Program-made: the position numbers and the translations under genes
The notes under the pieces: generated by a model
What the model saw: the letters and a program-made list of their open reading frames with translations, nothing else
What the model was told of the DNA's origin: nothing
Database searches by the model: none
Shown here: positions 42,548-51,708 of the stretch, piece by piece
Layout of the letters: each line of letters starts with the position of its first letter
Position numbering within the stretch: position 1 is the stretch's first letter
Assembly: GCA_024234505.1 (NCBI GenBank)
Contig: JACKOD010000004.1
Location: forward strand, 186,001 to 250,000
Direction: 5' to 3'
DNA: 64,000 bases
Source of the DNA: Hahellaceae bacterium
Lineage (GTDB): Bacteria; Pseudomonadota; Gammaproteobacteria; Pseudomonadales; Oleiphilaceae

Positions 42548-44176
42548 TTATAAATCTGTTGCCGTGACTGGCATCTCTACGGGTTCGATGAGCGCGGCCC
42601 GTTTGCGTTTGAATAATATATTCATCAGCTCCGGCTGGAGTTCGCCTAATACACCGCTGAGCGAGACTCCAGAGCCTTTTGACGGTGCCAGAAAATCGAT
42701 ATTGTAAAGTTCTACGCTTAGCGGAGAGGCGATTGATACCGGGCCGGAGCCATTGGATACGAGGCTTCCACCTACGAGCAGCATCGATACTTTTTCGTCG
42801 AATGGATCCAGCTCGATATCCCGGTCTGTACCTCGTAGATCCTTGATGTGTCCGTAAACTCCCAGCAGGCCATTCGCAACCGATTCGTTTTCATACATCC
42901 GGATATTGGTACTGTTACGCAATCGAATCCCGTGGCGCTGATTCGCCACCGTGTGATTACCCCACAGAAGGTTGTTTGGGCTTTCATAGATGGTAATACC
43001 GTCCGAGCCATTGCGATAAGACTCGTTGTAGGCCACCAGATTGTTGGAACTGCTACGGTCTATAACGATCCCGGAGAGATGGTTTTCATAGCTCTTGTTG
43101 TTAAATATCCAGCTATCGTTTACTTCCCGGGAAACGATAATTCCATGTTTCTTTTTCGTTCCGTAAGCGATGTTTTCCGCAATAATTAACCGCTCTGAGC
43201 GGTCGTGTGGGTCGATACCGTACACGAGGTTGTTTTTGTAGGTGTTACCGCGAATCACCACATCGTCGGCTTCGTAGCAGTAAAAACCATACCAGTGATC
43301 TTCAAAGGTCGAATTCAACAGCCATCCGGTAGGGCGTTCACGCTGCATTTTGGTTGCCATACTCGGACTGTATTGCGAAATACTGACGCCATAAGCTTTA
43401 CTCGCCGCATAGCCAAAGCTTTTGATGGTACTGTTGATAATATAAGTCTCGGTTCCGCCCCAAGAGATCAGATAGGGTCTGAACTCGTTTTTGTCCCTGA
43501 ATTTGGCGGGCTGGTTTTCCGATTCTCTCCAGGCAATCACCTGGGTATCGGTGATAAAAAGCGCGCCATCATTGACCAGAAATGAACCCCGTTCCTGCGA
43601 CAGTCGTAACGCTCGCGTTTTCTCATCAACATGAAACGTTGCTCCCGGACGAACAACAATCGGAAGTCTGGCCAGAAAAATGCCCGGTGAGACTTCTCGA
43701 AAGGCGTCGCTTTTTAATTCGCGCGCAAGCGATTGGGGCGTCATGTAGCCGTTTTCGATGAAAATGGCTTGAGGCATTTGTCTTTGACGCTCAACCCATT
43801 CCTTGAGACGGTCATTCCCGCCAATAAACTCATCAAGCGCATCTTCCCCAAGCATTCGCTTGATCACAGCATGACCCACGGTCGCTTTCTGAATGCGGGC
43901 CATTGCTGCCTGGGGAGTGAACCCTGATAAATCGGGAAGCAACGGCTTTCGCATATAAAGCTGTGCAGGATCTGCTTCCACCACCTGATAAGGTGAATTT
44001 ATCGTACCCTCTACATCCTGTAATGAATCCAGTTCGTCCGTGTCGCTATAGGATATCGGCGACGCGGATGCGGGCACTAAGGTGTTCGCGGCAACCGGCG
44101 TCAGAGTTAAAGCCGCCGCTAGCAAAGAATAAAAGGTTAACCGTTTGCTTATTGCAATTTGTTCACGCATCGCCAT
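42548..44176 (-). CDS. algG: Mannuronan C5-epimerase AlgG
   Basis: A 542-residue periplasmic right-handed beta-helix enzyme that turns mannuronate residues into guluronate in the polymer. The catalytic DPHD motif is present (His 324 within YGIDPHDRSERL), and the repeated parallel beta-helix strands are visible (GIIVSREVNDSWIFNNKS, GIVIDRSSSNNLVAYNES, GITIYESPNNLLWGN). A signal peptide ends near PVAAN. ATG 44176 has AAGGG five bases upstream; it starts eight bases after the algE stop. Confidence 0.96.
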   Translation of the reverse strand: MAMREQIAISKRLTFYSLLAAALTLTPVAANTLVPASASPISYSDTDELDSLQDVEGTINSPYQVVEADPAQLYMRKPLLPDLSGFTPQAAMARIQKATVGHAVIKRMLGEDALDEFIGGNDRLKEWVERQRQMPQAIFIENGYMTPQSLARELKSDAFREVSPGIFLARLPIVVRPGATFHVDEKTRALRLSQERGSFLVNDGALFITDTQVIAWRESENQPAKFRDKNEFRPYLISWGGTETYIINSTIKSFGYAASKAYGVSISQYSPSMATKMQRERPTGWLLNSTFEDHWYGFYCYEADDVVIRGNTYKNNLVYGIDPHDRSERLIIAENIAYGTKKKHGIIVSREVNDSWIFNNKSYENHLSGIVIDRSSSNNLVAYNESYRNGSDGITIYESPNNLLWGNHTVANQRHGIRLRNSTNIRMYENESVANGLLGVYGHIKDLRGTDRDIELDPFDEKVSMLLVGGSLVSNGSGPVSIASPLSVELYNIDFLAPSKGSGVSLSGVLGELQPELMNILFKRKRAALIEPVEMPVTATDL

Positions 44177-44184
44177 TACTTCCC

Positions 44185-45594
44185 TTAAAAGCGCATAATC
44201 CATTCGAACACGACTCGGTGAAGTGTGTCCTGTGCGTTAGCCGCATAAGCGTCGCCAGTGTTGAACACAGAGGCACGCAGTCTCACATAACTATCCGCAT
44301 CGTTGGCCCAGCGAGCAGGCACGACCGCATCCAAATTGTAATAGCTCAAAACCAGATCAAGACCTTGGCCGATTTCTTTGCTGTTGGTCGCGGGCGAAAC
44401 ACTGGTACCGCCAGTGATGATGCCGGAGTCGGTTGAATAACGTTCTATTTTGTGTGCAACCAGGCTGGCATCCCAGGTTTCATGCGGGAGTGAAATAAAG
44501 ATACTTGTACTGACCAGGTTGGAAAAATCAGCCCTCAAGGCTTCACTAAACCGGTGAAAGGATGCACGGGTACCGGTATAACGCGAACGGTTACTTTGCA
44601 GTCCTGTTTGAGTGTAAAGAGACTCATTGCCCCCCTGAGCTGCGGCAATCATGATGCCGGCATTGATGGGGGTGTTGACGGGAAGGCGCCAGCGGATACC
44701 CGCGTCACCGGCCAATGCGCTGGTATCTTGAGTGTTTATGCCGGTCACGATCTTTTGCGTGTTGAGAGTCACACTATCCTGGGTTGCCTTGAGCCAGCTA
44801 ACTGATGCCCAATAGGCCAGATCCGGGCTGGTAACGCCATCAAAAAAGCCATTGTCGAGATGAAGCCCCAGCCAGACATAGCGTCCGGTAGACAACTTGT
44901 CATCCGAATAGAAGCTTCCTTGCTGTGCGTCGCTACTTTGGTCGTCTGCAAAGGTCGCCTGCACGCCGATACGGGTTTCGGGCGCAATATTTCCAGACAG
45001 GCTGGCAAAAGCAAACATGCGATCTTTCAGATCATTTCTCAGTTCGGCATCATCCGTGCGGTAGGTGTCGAACGCTTGTGCCACGCCGAGATTGGCTTGT
45101 AGTGTCGTGGTATCAAAGTACCAGTGGATGGCTTCAACATCCTGATCCCACCAGAGCCCATCGTTGGATTTTATGCGTTGTTTACCAACGCGCAACGCTT
45201 CGCCCGGATAGGCGGTAAACCCGCTGTATTCCAGCCAGAACTCTCGGGCACCGAAGAAGACATCTGAGTTACCGCCGGTGCTTTCCTGATCCAGCAGTAC
45301 ATCACCTGTTGGCAGGAAGAGCTGGGCATAGAGATAGCCGTGCCAGTCTGCATTGAAGTCGTAATGCAGCCATGGTCGGATATCTGCATAGAGCTCCTGT
45401 ATCTCGCCGCCGGATTGTGTGCCGAGATCCAGGTCGCCTTCGCTGGTGGCTGCCAGTGCAGTGCGCAGACCGGCTTCCATTGATGATTGGTTCGTGAACG
45501 CATTTTGCGAGGATACCTGATCACCATATTCAGCAGCGAGAAGCGGGTTTAACGCCACGCTTAACAGCCCGGCGATTGCAATTTTTAACTTCAT
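44185..45594 (-). CDS. algE: Outer membrane alginate export porin AlgE
   Basis: A 469-residue beta-barrel with signal peptide (ending NPLLAAEYG). Alternating aromatic strands run to a C-terminal phenylalanine (VFEWIMRF). Family stretches include LYADIRPWLHYDFNADWHGYLYAQLFLPTG, AREFWLEYSGFTAYPGE and DGLWWDQDVEAIHW. It secretes alginate through the outer membrane with AlgK. It lies 15 bases after algK. Confidence 0.95.
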   Translation of the reverse strand: MKLKIAIAGLLSVALNPLLAAEYGDQVSSQNAFTNQSSMEAGLRTALAATSEGDLDLGTQSGGEIQELYADIRPWLHYDFNADWHGYLYAQLFLPTGDVLLDQESTGGNSDVFFGAREFWLEYSGFTAYPGEALRVGKQRIKSNDGLWWDQDVEAIHWYFDTTTLQANLGVAQAFDTYRTDDAELRNDLKDRMFAFASLSGNIAPETRIGVQATFADDQSSDAQQGSFYSDDKLSTGRYVWLGLHLDNGFFDGVTSPDLAYWASVSWLKATQDSVTLNTQKIVTGINTQDTSALAGDAGIRWRLPVNTPINAGIMIAAAQGGNESLYTQTGLQSNRSRYTGTRASFHRFSEALRADFSNLVSTSIFISLPHETWDASLVAHKIERYSTDSGIITGGTSVSPATNSKEIGQGLDLVLSYYNLDAVVPARWANDADSYVRLRASVFNTGDAYAANAQDTLHRVVFEWIMRF

Positions 45595-45609
45595 AAACCA
45601 TCCCTGGAT

Positions 45610-47001
45610 TTAGTTGATTATATCGCGCTGACTGATCAGCATCGGGGGCGTATTTCTGGTCTGGGTTTCCCGCTGAATTTGCGCAACCGCTTGTTCCCAT
45701 TCCTGTCGGGTAAGCGAATCTTTAAGTGACTGATATAAAGTAACCACTCGCTCGTTGTTTAACCCTGACGCGTTTGCGAAATGGGCAAAGACATAAGCGG
45801 TGGCTCTATTGGCCTTGATTCCGATACCGGAAGAAAACATTTCCGCCAGAGCGAAGTCTGCGCTTGCCTGTCCATCTCGGGCCGCAATCAGCAAGTGTTC
45901 CAGCGCTTTGGTATAGTTTGCCGATCCCAGGTAGCCACGGCGATAAATCTGGCCGAGCATATAATGCGCAGCCTTGAACTCTTGAGCGGCATGGCTGAGG
46001 TGTTTTTCTGCCAGCCAGGGGTTCATGGGGACCCGACGCCCTTCATAGTAGAGTCGACCTTCTATCAATTCGGCTTCCAGCAGACCGGCCTGTTTTCCAT
46101 GGTCAATATAATCCAGCAGCGATTCCGTGCTTATTTGCGTTGGATAGGCTTTCGCCAGGCGTGCCAGACGTATCCATGCGCGTGGATATTCGCCGGAAAT
46201 AGCCTCCAGTAATTGTTTGGAAATGGCGATGCGTGAATCAAGCGTCTTAGTGGTTACCGCATCAATTTCGGGAGACACCAGTACCCGGGCAACGGACTCA
46301 AGTGTTCTCGGCGTGATGATGTGATCCTGATAGCCGTCATTGAGTTTTTCGATGAGCCGGTCTAATTTGCCATGGTCATCCTTAAGCGCATAGATATTTG
46401 CTAACTCGGGATAACAGCTCTCATATTCGTTCACGCGACGTTCACAAACGGCTTCAACATCGTTCATGTGCTCATTGAGCGTACCGCGAATGCGATAAAG
46501 CTTGATCTGAGCAATATCCGCTTCAGGAAGCCCTTGTGCCCGACCTTTGTCAATCAGGTTTTGTGCTTCGGCGTTTGGCCAGAGTGCTTCGTTTTCTACA
46601 TACAGCATCATCAGCGGTACGAGCGAAGATTCATCGCCGTTAGCCAGCGATGTTTTAAGTAAGCCTTCGGCCTCGCGCAGCCGGGACGGAGTCGCGTCAG
46701 GATCTTTTGCCAACAGCTTACCCAGTCGGGTTTTTGCTTTTGGTGAAGATTGTGCCGCTTTTCGATACCAGGCTTCTGCTTGCTTGATTTGGGCGATATC
46801 CGTTGACCGTAAATACAAATCACCCAACGCAATTTGTGAGTCAACATAACCCGCGTTAGCTAACTCAGAATAGTGCCAGCGCGCGGTATCCGTATCGCCC
46901 TGAAGCAACGCCTGATTGGCCAGACGTTGATCAGGTAAGTGGCTGCAAGCGGCCATAAAAAACGGCAGCGCCAGCAGACAGGTTTTAAAATTGGAGGTCA
47001 T
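45610..47001 (-). CDS. algK: Alginate secretion lipoprotein AlgK (TPR/Sel1)
   Basis: A 463-residue outer-membrane lipoprotein with a lipobox (FFMAACSHLP, acylated cysteine near 19) followed by Sel1-like tetratricopeptide repeats (DSQIALGDLYLRSTD, EAWYRKAAQSSPKAKTRLGKLL, HYMLGQIYRRGYLGSANYTKAL). It guides AlgE to the outer membrane and links it with the inner complex. The spacing to alg44 is 13 bases. Confidence 0.94.
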   Translation of the reverse strand: MTSNFKTCLLALPFFMAACSHLPDQRLANQALLQGDTDTARWHYSELANAGYVDSQIALGDLYLRSTDIAQIKQAEAWYRKAAQSSPKAKTRLGKLLAKDPDATPSRLREAEGLLKTSLANGDESSLVPLMMLYVENEALWPNAEAQNLIDKGRAQGLPEADIAQIKLYRIRGTLNEHMNDVEAVCERRVNEYESCYPELANIYALKDDHGKLDRLIEKLNDGYQDHIITPRTLESVARVLVSPEIDAVTTKTLDSRIAISKQLLEAISGEYPRAWIRLARLAKAYPTQISTESLLDYIDHGKQAGLLEAELIEGRLYYEGRRVPMNPWLAEKHLSHAAQEFKAAHYMLGQIYRRGYLGSANYTKALEHLLIAARDGQASADFALAEMFSSGIGIKANRATAYVFAHFANASGLNNERVVTLYQSLKDSLTRQEWEQAVAQIQRETQTRNTPPMLISQRDIIN

Positions 47002-47014
47002 GGCTGAGCTCCTG

Positions 47015-48175
47015 TTAGTTCACGGCCAGCGCTTGTTGAAACCAGGTCGCAGTGGGCAGATCACCGATGCTCACAGAGACAGGTTGACCTACAAACTCGC
47101 TGCTCAGTGCGATTTCAGGCTGGATGGTGACGCGAATATCAGAATCGAGACCGCCAGTTTGTAAAGCAACGGAGGTGATGACACCTTTGTGCGGGGTGAC
47201 GTCACCTGACGTGCGCCAGATAACCGTTTTACCCACTTTCACATCGTCGAATTTCTTATACGAAAAGCGGGCTTCGATTGCGGCCGCAGAATTCATCGGA
47301 ACCAGTTCAAATACCGTCGCGCCCTTCGCTGCAAATTGACCGTCGGCAACCAGCTGGGTTTGTACGCGGCAGTCACAGGGACTGGTGAGGGTGCCGTGAA
47401 CGGTTTTGCCGATCAATCGCTCAACTTGATCCGGATTGATGCTCTCTTCGGACAGATGCCCTTTCAGAACATCCAGCAGCGTGGTTGAGAAACTGGCTAC
47501 CGGGGCACCTTTTTTCACCATGCCATCGGCAGGAATCAGACTGCTGACCACGCCTTCACGAGGCATAGTAACGGCCAGTGAAGGCACGCTTACCATGGCT
47601 GAGTCAGCTTTGGTGACAAAGTAGTGGTTGTATACGCCGTTACCTACCAGCGCAAACGCACTGATGCCTGCGGCAAATACAGCCGAGCTTAGCGCTATCG
47701 CCTTGGTGCGCTCAAACAGATTCATGGTGGCCGATACTCCACCTTTCTTACGGGCTTTAGTGAAGTTCTCGCGCTGAAGCGTGTTGATCATGTCGCCAAC
47801 GGTCACCAGTTCACCGCTGAGGTAAGAGGTAATCAGGTAACGTAAGGCCGAGATTTCCCGCGCGCTTAAGCCCTGGAATTCACAGCCCACTCTGCCGTTT
47901 GATGAATCTATAAATGAAACCTGAAACTCAATGTTCAAGGCAAAACTCAGACTGTCGATTTGAAACAGCAGTTTGCCTTTGAAATGCTCACCCGCATTCA
48001 ATTCCTGCTTGGAAAGAGTGAAGGCGAAACCGCCTGCAGACAGATCAAGCAACTCAAACTGGCAGACTTCTTTGGCAGCATTTCTGAAATGCACTTTTGC
48101 AGGCAGTTTGATTCGAGCATGTTGGCGTTGTGCCTCAGACTCATGGACAACATTCATATTAACGGCAGTGTTCAT
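47015..48175 (-). CDS. alg44: Cyclic di-GMP receptor Alg44 (PilZ-HlyD)
   Basis: A 386-residue inner-membrane protein. The cytoplasmic PilZ domain shows both binding motifs with the same numbering as the Pseudomonas protein: Arg17-xxx-Arg21 and Asp44-x-Ser46-xx-Gly49. A membrane segment (about 163-185) is followed by a periplasmic HlyD/membrane-fusion-like domain. Binding of cyclic di-GMP activates alginate polymerisation by Alg8. Two cysteines (CDCR) lie in the periplasmic part. Confidence 0.95.
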   Translation of the reverse strand: MNTAVNMNVVHESEAQRQHARIKLPAKVHFRNAAKEVCQFELLDLSAGGFAFTLSKQELNAGEHFKGKLLFQIDSLSFALNIEFQVSFIDSSNGRVGCEFQGLSAREISALRYLITSYLSGELVTVGDMINTLQRENFTKARKKGGVSATMNLFERTKAIALSSAVFAAGISAFALVGNGVYNHYFVTKADSAMVSVPSLAVTMPREGVVSSLIPADGMVKKGAPVASFSTTLLDVLKGHLSEESINPDQVERLIGKTVHGTLTSPCDCRVQTQLVADGQFAAKGATVFELVPMNSAAAIEARFSYKKFDDVKVGKTVIWRTSGDVTPHKGVITSVALQTGGLDSDIRVTIQPEIALSSEFVGQPVSVSIGDLPTATWFQQALAVN

Positions 48176-48244
48176 GTTTTAATCCTTTAAGTTTGACGAG
48201 AGACCTCAGGCACAAGGGCTGCGGGTCACACGGGTTATTCGTGG

Positions 48245-48264
48245 GTGGCTGCTAAAGCAGCCAC
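48245..48264. promoter_or_regulatory. Intercistronic hairpin between alg8 and alg44
   Basis: GTGGCTGC (48245-48252) and GCAGCCAC (48257-48264) form an 8-bp stem with a four-base loop in the 148-base gap between the two genes. With no T-run it is more likely an mRNA-stability or processing element than a terminator. Confidence 0.45.
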
Positions 48265-48273
48265 GCTTCCTTA

Positions 48274-48315
48274 TAGTGTTTCGCCTTGGTTGAATAGTGT
48301 TACGCCTTGGCTGGC
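48274..48315 (-). repeat. 21-bp tandem duplication after the alg8 stop
   Basis: Units 48274-48294 and 48295-48315 agree at 17 of 21 bases (core GCCTTGG). They lie just after the alg8 stop codon at 48324 and are non-coding. Confidence 0.7.
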
Positions 48316-48323
48316 TCCGATAT

Positions 48324-49805
48324 CTACACCGACAGCATGACCACCGCAGCAAATATGCTGACGGCAGAGAATGTCATGGCGCGCGAAGACCAGGTATTAA
48401 ACCATTGCTGGAAACCACTGAGTCCGCGATTAAGCTTGGTGTTCTGACGGGTCCAGGATTGCTGATCCAGTCTGAAGAACACATAAATTTTCATAATGGC
48501 GCCAAATATCTGGTTGTAGTACAGCATGATCGGATAGGCTGGCCCGATTTTGTGCCCGGACGCCAACAGCAGCAAAGTAAGAATGAGTCGCGTGATGCCG
48601 ATCCAAAGCAAATAAGCCACCAGGTAACCAATGTTGTACTTCACTCCCGCCACCAGTGCGGCAGAAAGACCCAGAATACTCGTCCACATCGAAATACGTT
48701 GATCGCAGAGCACGTACCAGGTAAACCAGCCCAGTCGTGATGGGCCAAGCTTCATGGCACGACTGTTTTGTCTCAGGTTGTTTCCATACCAGCGGAACAT
48801 CAACTTGCGACTGGCGCGTACAAAGTTTTTATCCGGTGGATGCTCCACGGTATTTATGGCAGCATCAGGAATATAGTAAGTGTCGTAGCCCAGACGCATC
48901 AGGCTGAACCAGCTTGATTTATCATCGCCCGTCAAAAATTTGAATTCGCCTAAACGCCAGTGCTTTAAGGAGTCGCTTTCTACGTCGGCAATAAATTCAG
49001 GATTAGTGACCACTTTGGCTCTGAAGACTGACATTCTTCCGGTCAGCGTCAGAACCCGATGGGACAGCCCCATAGAGCACATATTGATGTGGCGTTGTGC
49101 AAAACGAAGCTTGTGCCACTCACTCATGAGATAACTGCCGCGAACTTCGCAAAACTCGTTAGTAGTGAGTCCGCCGACGTTCGGGAAGATACTGAAATAA
49201 GGTACGGTTTTTAATACGACACCGGGTGAAAGCACGGTATCGCCATCCACTACGGCGACCACGGCGTCGTCGGCCGGAATGTGGCGCGAAATGGCCCTGA
49301 ATCCGTACGCTAGCCCGTCACGCTTTCCGGTACCGGGAATACGCACAAAATCCAGTTTTACATGTTCGGGAGGATTGTGTTTTGCCCAAAGCGCCTTAAC
49401 AATCAATTCATCCGAGACTTCAACGATGGAGCAGACGACCGTAGTGGGAAGTTTGCAGTCGATGGCCTCGCGAATCACTGAGTCATAAACCATTGCGGTG
49501 GTTTTGGCATCAATACGGAAACTGGTGACCATCAGGAAGACCTGAGAAGGCATGGCCTTGTCGCCAAGTTTGCGTACGCGCCGGCGCTGCAATGGAAATA
49601 CAAGATAGAGAAAAATCATGCCGCGGATAAAATGCACTATCCCGATGGAATAGCGCCAGATTCCAATGGCACCGATGAGAAAAATAAAGTCGCGTGACTC
49701 CGGATCAAACAGGGTATCGGGCAGGCTCAGAGCCATTGCCATCAACGCTGAAAGATAAAGCAGCCAGCCACCTGTCCATGAGCTCAGCCGTTTGAAAACT
49801 TCCAT
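48324..49805 (-). CDS. alg8: Mannuronan synthase Alg8
   Basis: A 493-residue family 2 glycosyltransferase of the inner membrane that polymerises GDP-mannuronate and moves the chain outward. Two N-terminal membrane segments precede the catalytic domain, with the aspartates of VVAVVDGDTVLS, the acceptor base in FLTGDDKSSW and the QxxRW-like KLMFRWYGNN. Several C-terminal segments follow. I choose ATG 49805 (MEVFKRLSSWTGGWLLYL) to match the Pseudomonas protein; the ATG at 49838 lies only three bases after a strong hairpin. Confidence 0.95.
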   Translation of the reverse strand: MEVFKRLSSWTGGWLLYLSALMAMALSLPDTLFDPESRDFIFLIGAIGIWRYSIGIVHFIRGMIFLYLVFPLQRRRVRKLGDKAMPSQVFLMVTSFRIDAKTTAMVYDSVIREAIDCKLPTTVVCSIVEVSDELIVKALWAKHNPPEHVKLDFVRIPGTGKRDGLAYGFRAISRHIPADDAVVAVVDGDTVLSPGVVLKTVPYFSIFPNVGGLTTNEFCEVRGSYLMSEWHKLRFAQRHINMCSMGLSHRVLTLTGRMSVFRAKVVTNPEFIADVESDSLKHWRLGEFKFLTGDDKSSWFSLMRLGYDTYYIPDAAINTVEHPPDKNFVRASRKLMFRWYGNNLRQNSRAMKLGPSRLGWFTWYVLCDQRISMWTSILGLSAALVAGVKYNIGYLVAYLLWIGITRLILTLLLLASGHKIGPAYPIMLYYNQIFGAIMKIYVFFRLDQQSWTRQNTKLNRGLSGFQQWFNTWSSRAMTFSAVSIFAAVVMLSV

Positions 49806-49841
49806 TGTTTGCACCATCCAGGTTACAACAAAGTACATATT

Positions 49842-49869
49842 TCCGGAGGCGGCTTAACCCGCCTCCGGA
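49842..49869. promoter_or_regulatory. Strong intercistronic hairpin between algD and alg8
   Basis: TCCGGAGGCGG (49842-49852) and CCGCCTCCGGA (49859-49869) form a perfect, GC-rich 11-bp stem around a six-base loop. It begins 14 bases after the algD stop and ends 37 bases before the alg8 start. On the minus strand no T-run follows, so simple termination is unlikely. Confidence 0.7.
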
Positions 49870-49883
49870 TACTAACGGTTTGG

Positions 49884-51191
49884 TTACCAGCAGATGCCTT
49901 CCAGTTCTTCTGTTGAGGCATGTTGCATGAAGCCAACCAGATCAATGACTTTCTTGCCTGTAGCATTGCTTGCGATGGTTTCGAACAGTTCGTCGTTATT
50001 ACCCAGAATCACGACATCTGCATCGGCGACCAGTTGGTTCAGATCTGATCTCAGCAAAGAGGAAACGTGCGGGATTTTAGATTCGATGTAGTCTTTGTTT
50101 GCACCATGAACGCGTGCGTACTCAACATTACGATCGAAAATGCCCAGGTCATAGCCTTTACCGATCATCATTTCGGCCAGTTCAACCAATGGGCTTTCGC
50201 GCAGGTCATCCGTGCCGGATTTGAATGCCAGACCCAGCAGGGCAACTTTGCGCTTACCGGTGGCCTGTACCAGTTCAAATGCTTTGCGTACCTGATACTC
50301 GTTGCTCTTCATAATAGAGGCCAGCAACGGGTGCTCAACATCCATCTGACCAGCGCGATAAGTCAATGCGCGAACATCTTTAGGCAGACAGGAGCCGCCA
50401 AAGGCAAAACCTGGACGCATGTAATATTTTGACAGGTTAAGCTTGTTATCCTGACAAACCACGTCCATGACTTCGCGACCGTCGACTCCGGCGGCTTTCG
50501 CAATATTGCCGATTTCATTGGCAAAGCTTACCTTGGTAGCGTGCCATACGTTACAGGTGTACTTGATCATTTCTGCCACTTCGATGGTCTTGCGAATAAT
50601 CGGCGCATCCAGTTCGCCGTAGATTTCTGCAAGTTGATCGCCAGAGGCATCGTCCAGCTGACCGATAACGGTCATCGGAGGGTAGTAGTAATCTTTGATT
50701 GCCGTGCTTTCGCGCAAAAATTCGGGGTTCATGGCAACGCCGAAATCAACACCCGCTTTTTTACCTGAAAACTCTTCCAGCAGTGGCATAACCACGTTTT
50801 TAACCGTACCTGGCAACACTGTGCTGCGTACGACAACCGTGTGGCGGCTGCTTTTCTGGGCCATGGCGGTACCAATCTGGCGGCATACGGCTTCGATATA
50901 GCCCAGTTCCAGATCACCGTTTTTCTTGCTGGGGGTACCCACACAGATCATAGAGATATCGGATTCAAGCACGGCGGCCTGCACGTCAGTGCTGCCTTTG
51001 ATCAATCCTGTCTGTACGCCTTTTGCAAGCAACTCTTCCAGACCGGGCTCTACGATAGGGGATTTGCCTGAGTTGATCAGGTCAATTTTTGCGGGCGAAA
51101 TGTCTACACCAATCACTTGATGTCCACGTTCTGACAAGCAGCCCGCACAAACGGCGCCAACATAACCCAATCCAAAAATACTAATACGCAT
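49884..51191 (-). CDS. algD: GDP-mannose 6-dehydrogenase AlgD
   Basis: A 435-residue cytosolic dehydrogenase that oxidises GDP-mannose to GDP-mannuronate, the committed step of alginate synthesis. The NAD site is IFGLGYVGAVCAGC; the catalytic cysteine is Cys 268 in GFAFGGSCLPKD, at the same number as in Pseudomonas aeruginosa. The central stretch NEFLRE (here MNPEFLRES) and KYTCNVWHATKVSFANE are present. It is the first gene of the alginate operon, with AAGGAG eight bases before ATG 51191. Confidence 0.97.
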   Translation of the reverse strand: MRISIFGLGYVGAVCAGCLSERGHQVIGVDISPAKIDLINSGKSPIVEPGLEELLAKGVQTGLIKGSTDVQAAVLESDISMICVGTPSKKNGDLELGYIEAVCRQIGTAMAQKSSRHTVVVRSTVLPGTVKNVVMPLLEEFSGKKAGVDFGVAMNPEFLRESTAIKDYYYPPMTVIGQLDDASGDQLAEIYGELDAPIIRKTIEVAEMIKYTCNVWHATKVSFANEIGNIAKAAGVDGREVMDVVCQDNKLNLSKYYMRPGFAFGGSCLPKDVRALTYRAGQMDVEHPLLASIMKSNEYQVRKAFELVQATGKRKVALLGLAFKSGTDDLRESPLVELAEMMIGKGYDLGIFDRNVEYARVHGANKDYIESKIPHVSSLLRSDLNQLVADADVVILGNNDELFETIASNATGKKVIDLVGFMQHASTEELEGICW

Positions 51192-51221
51192 AGGTCCATC
51201 TCCTTGTACATCTTAAATAAG

Positions 51222-51279
51222 GGCAAGCAGGTACTTGCCGTGTCCAATGTTGCGCCACGCTTCAGGTTTGGTGCCTGAA
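51222..51279 (-). promoter_or_regulatory. Two small hairpins in the algD leader
   Basis: TTCAGG-N7-CCTGAA (51261-51279) and GGCAAG-N6-CTTGCC (51222-51239) are perfect 6-bp inverted repeats set 21 bases apart, 31-88 bases above the algD start. They could be operators or leader RNA hairpins. No recognisable AlgU (GAACTT...TCTGA) or sigma-54 promoter was found. Confidence 0.45.
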
Positions 51280-51305
51280 TTGCTCGCCTTTAGGGGTTGA
51301 TAAGA

Positions 51306-51319
51306 TTGATTTGAATCAC
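51306..51319. promoter_or_regulatory. FNR-like box upstream of algD
   Basis: TTGAT-TTGA-ATCAC matches the FNR/Anr consensus at nine of ten positions, 115 bases above the algD start. In AT-rich DNA one such match may occur by chance, so this is tentative. Confidence 0.35.
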
Positions 51320-51708
51320 AAAAATTAAAACAAAATGTATGCCATCTTTGCTACTTATTTATTCATGAAAAGCAAAAAAGCCTTTAAATACAATGTTTCA
51401 GTGTATTTGATGGATTGTATTTTATATGTGCGATGAAAATATGACAACTGGAATATTTTTGTATGTGTGCTAATTGTGGTGGTCTGTTTCAGGTGTCTGT
51501 CATGTAAGCTATTGAATTAAAATCGTTATATATTTTTTATTTTTGTGTAAAAAAATTACACTGATGGTGTTTTTGTCTATTTTAATATGCACTATAGTAC
51601 CATAGGGCAAATTGATGACGCTGCAGTGCTCTTAAATAGCATTTTCGTTGGTTTCTTGGCTGTTTGTGGTAATGTTTGCAGCGAATTCTCGGGTGTATGG
51701 AGGGGTAG

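Larger units (their letters stand above)
51192..51708. other. 517-base AT-rich regulatory region between algD and the mutarotase gene
   Basis: No gene is seen here. Bases 51300-51600 are strikingly AT-rich, with several A/T tracts, unlike the rest of the window. It contains an FNR-like box (51306-51319) and a dyad GTGTAA-A5-TTACAC (51545-51561). A TATAGT (51593-51598) is a possible -10 for the rightward mutarotase gene. In Pseudomonas the long algD upstream region binds several activators and bends; the AT-richness here fits a similar role, which is inference. Confidence 0.6.

Noticed and set aside
51192..51708. AlgU (sigma-22) or sigma-54 promoter for algD
   Set aside because: Neither GAACTT with a matching -10 nor a GG/GC -24/-12 pair at correct spacing was found by eye.
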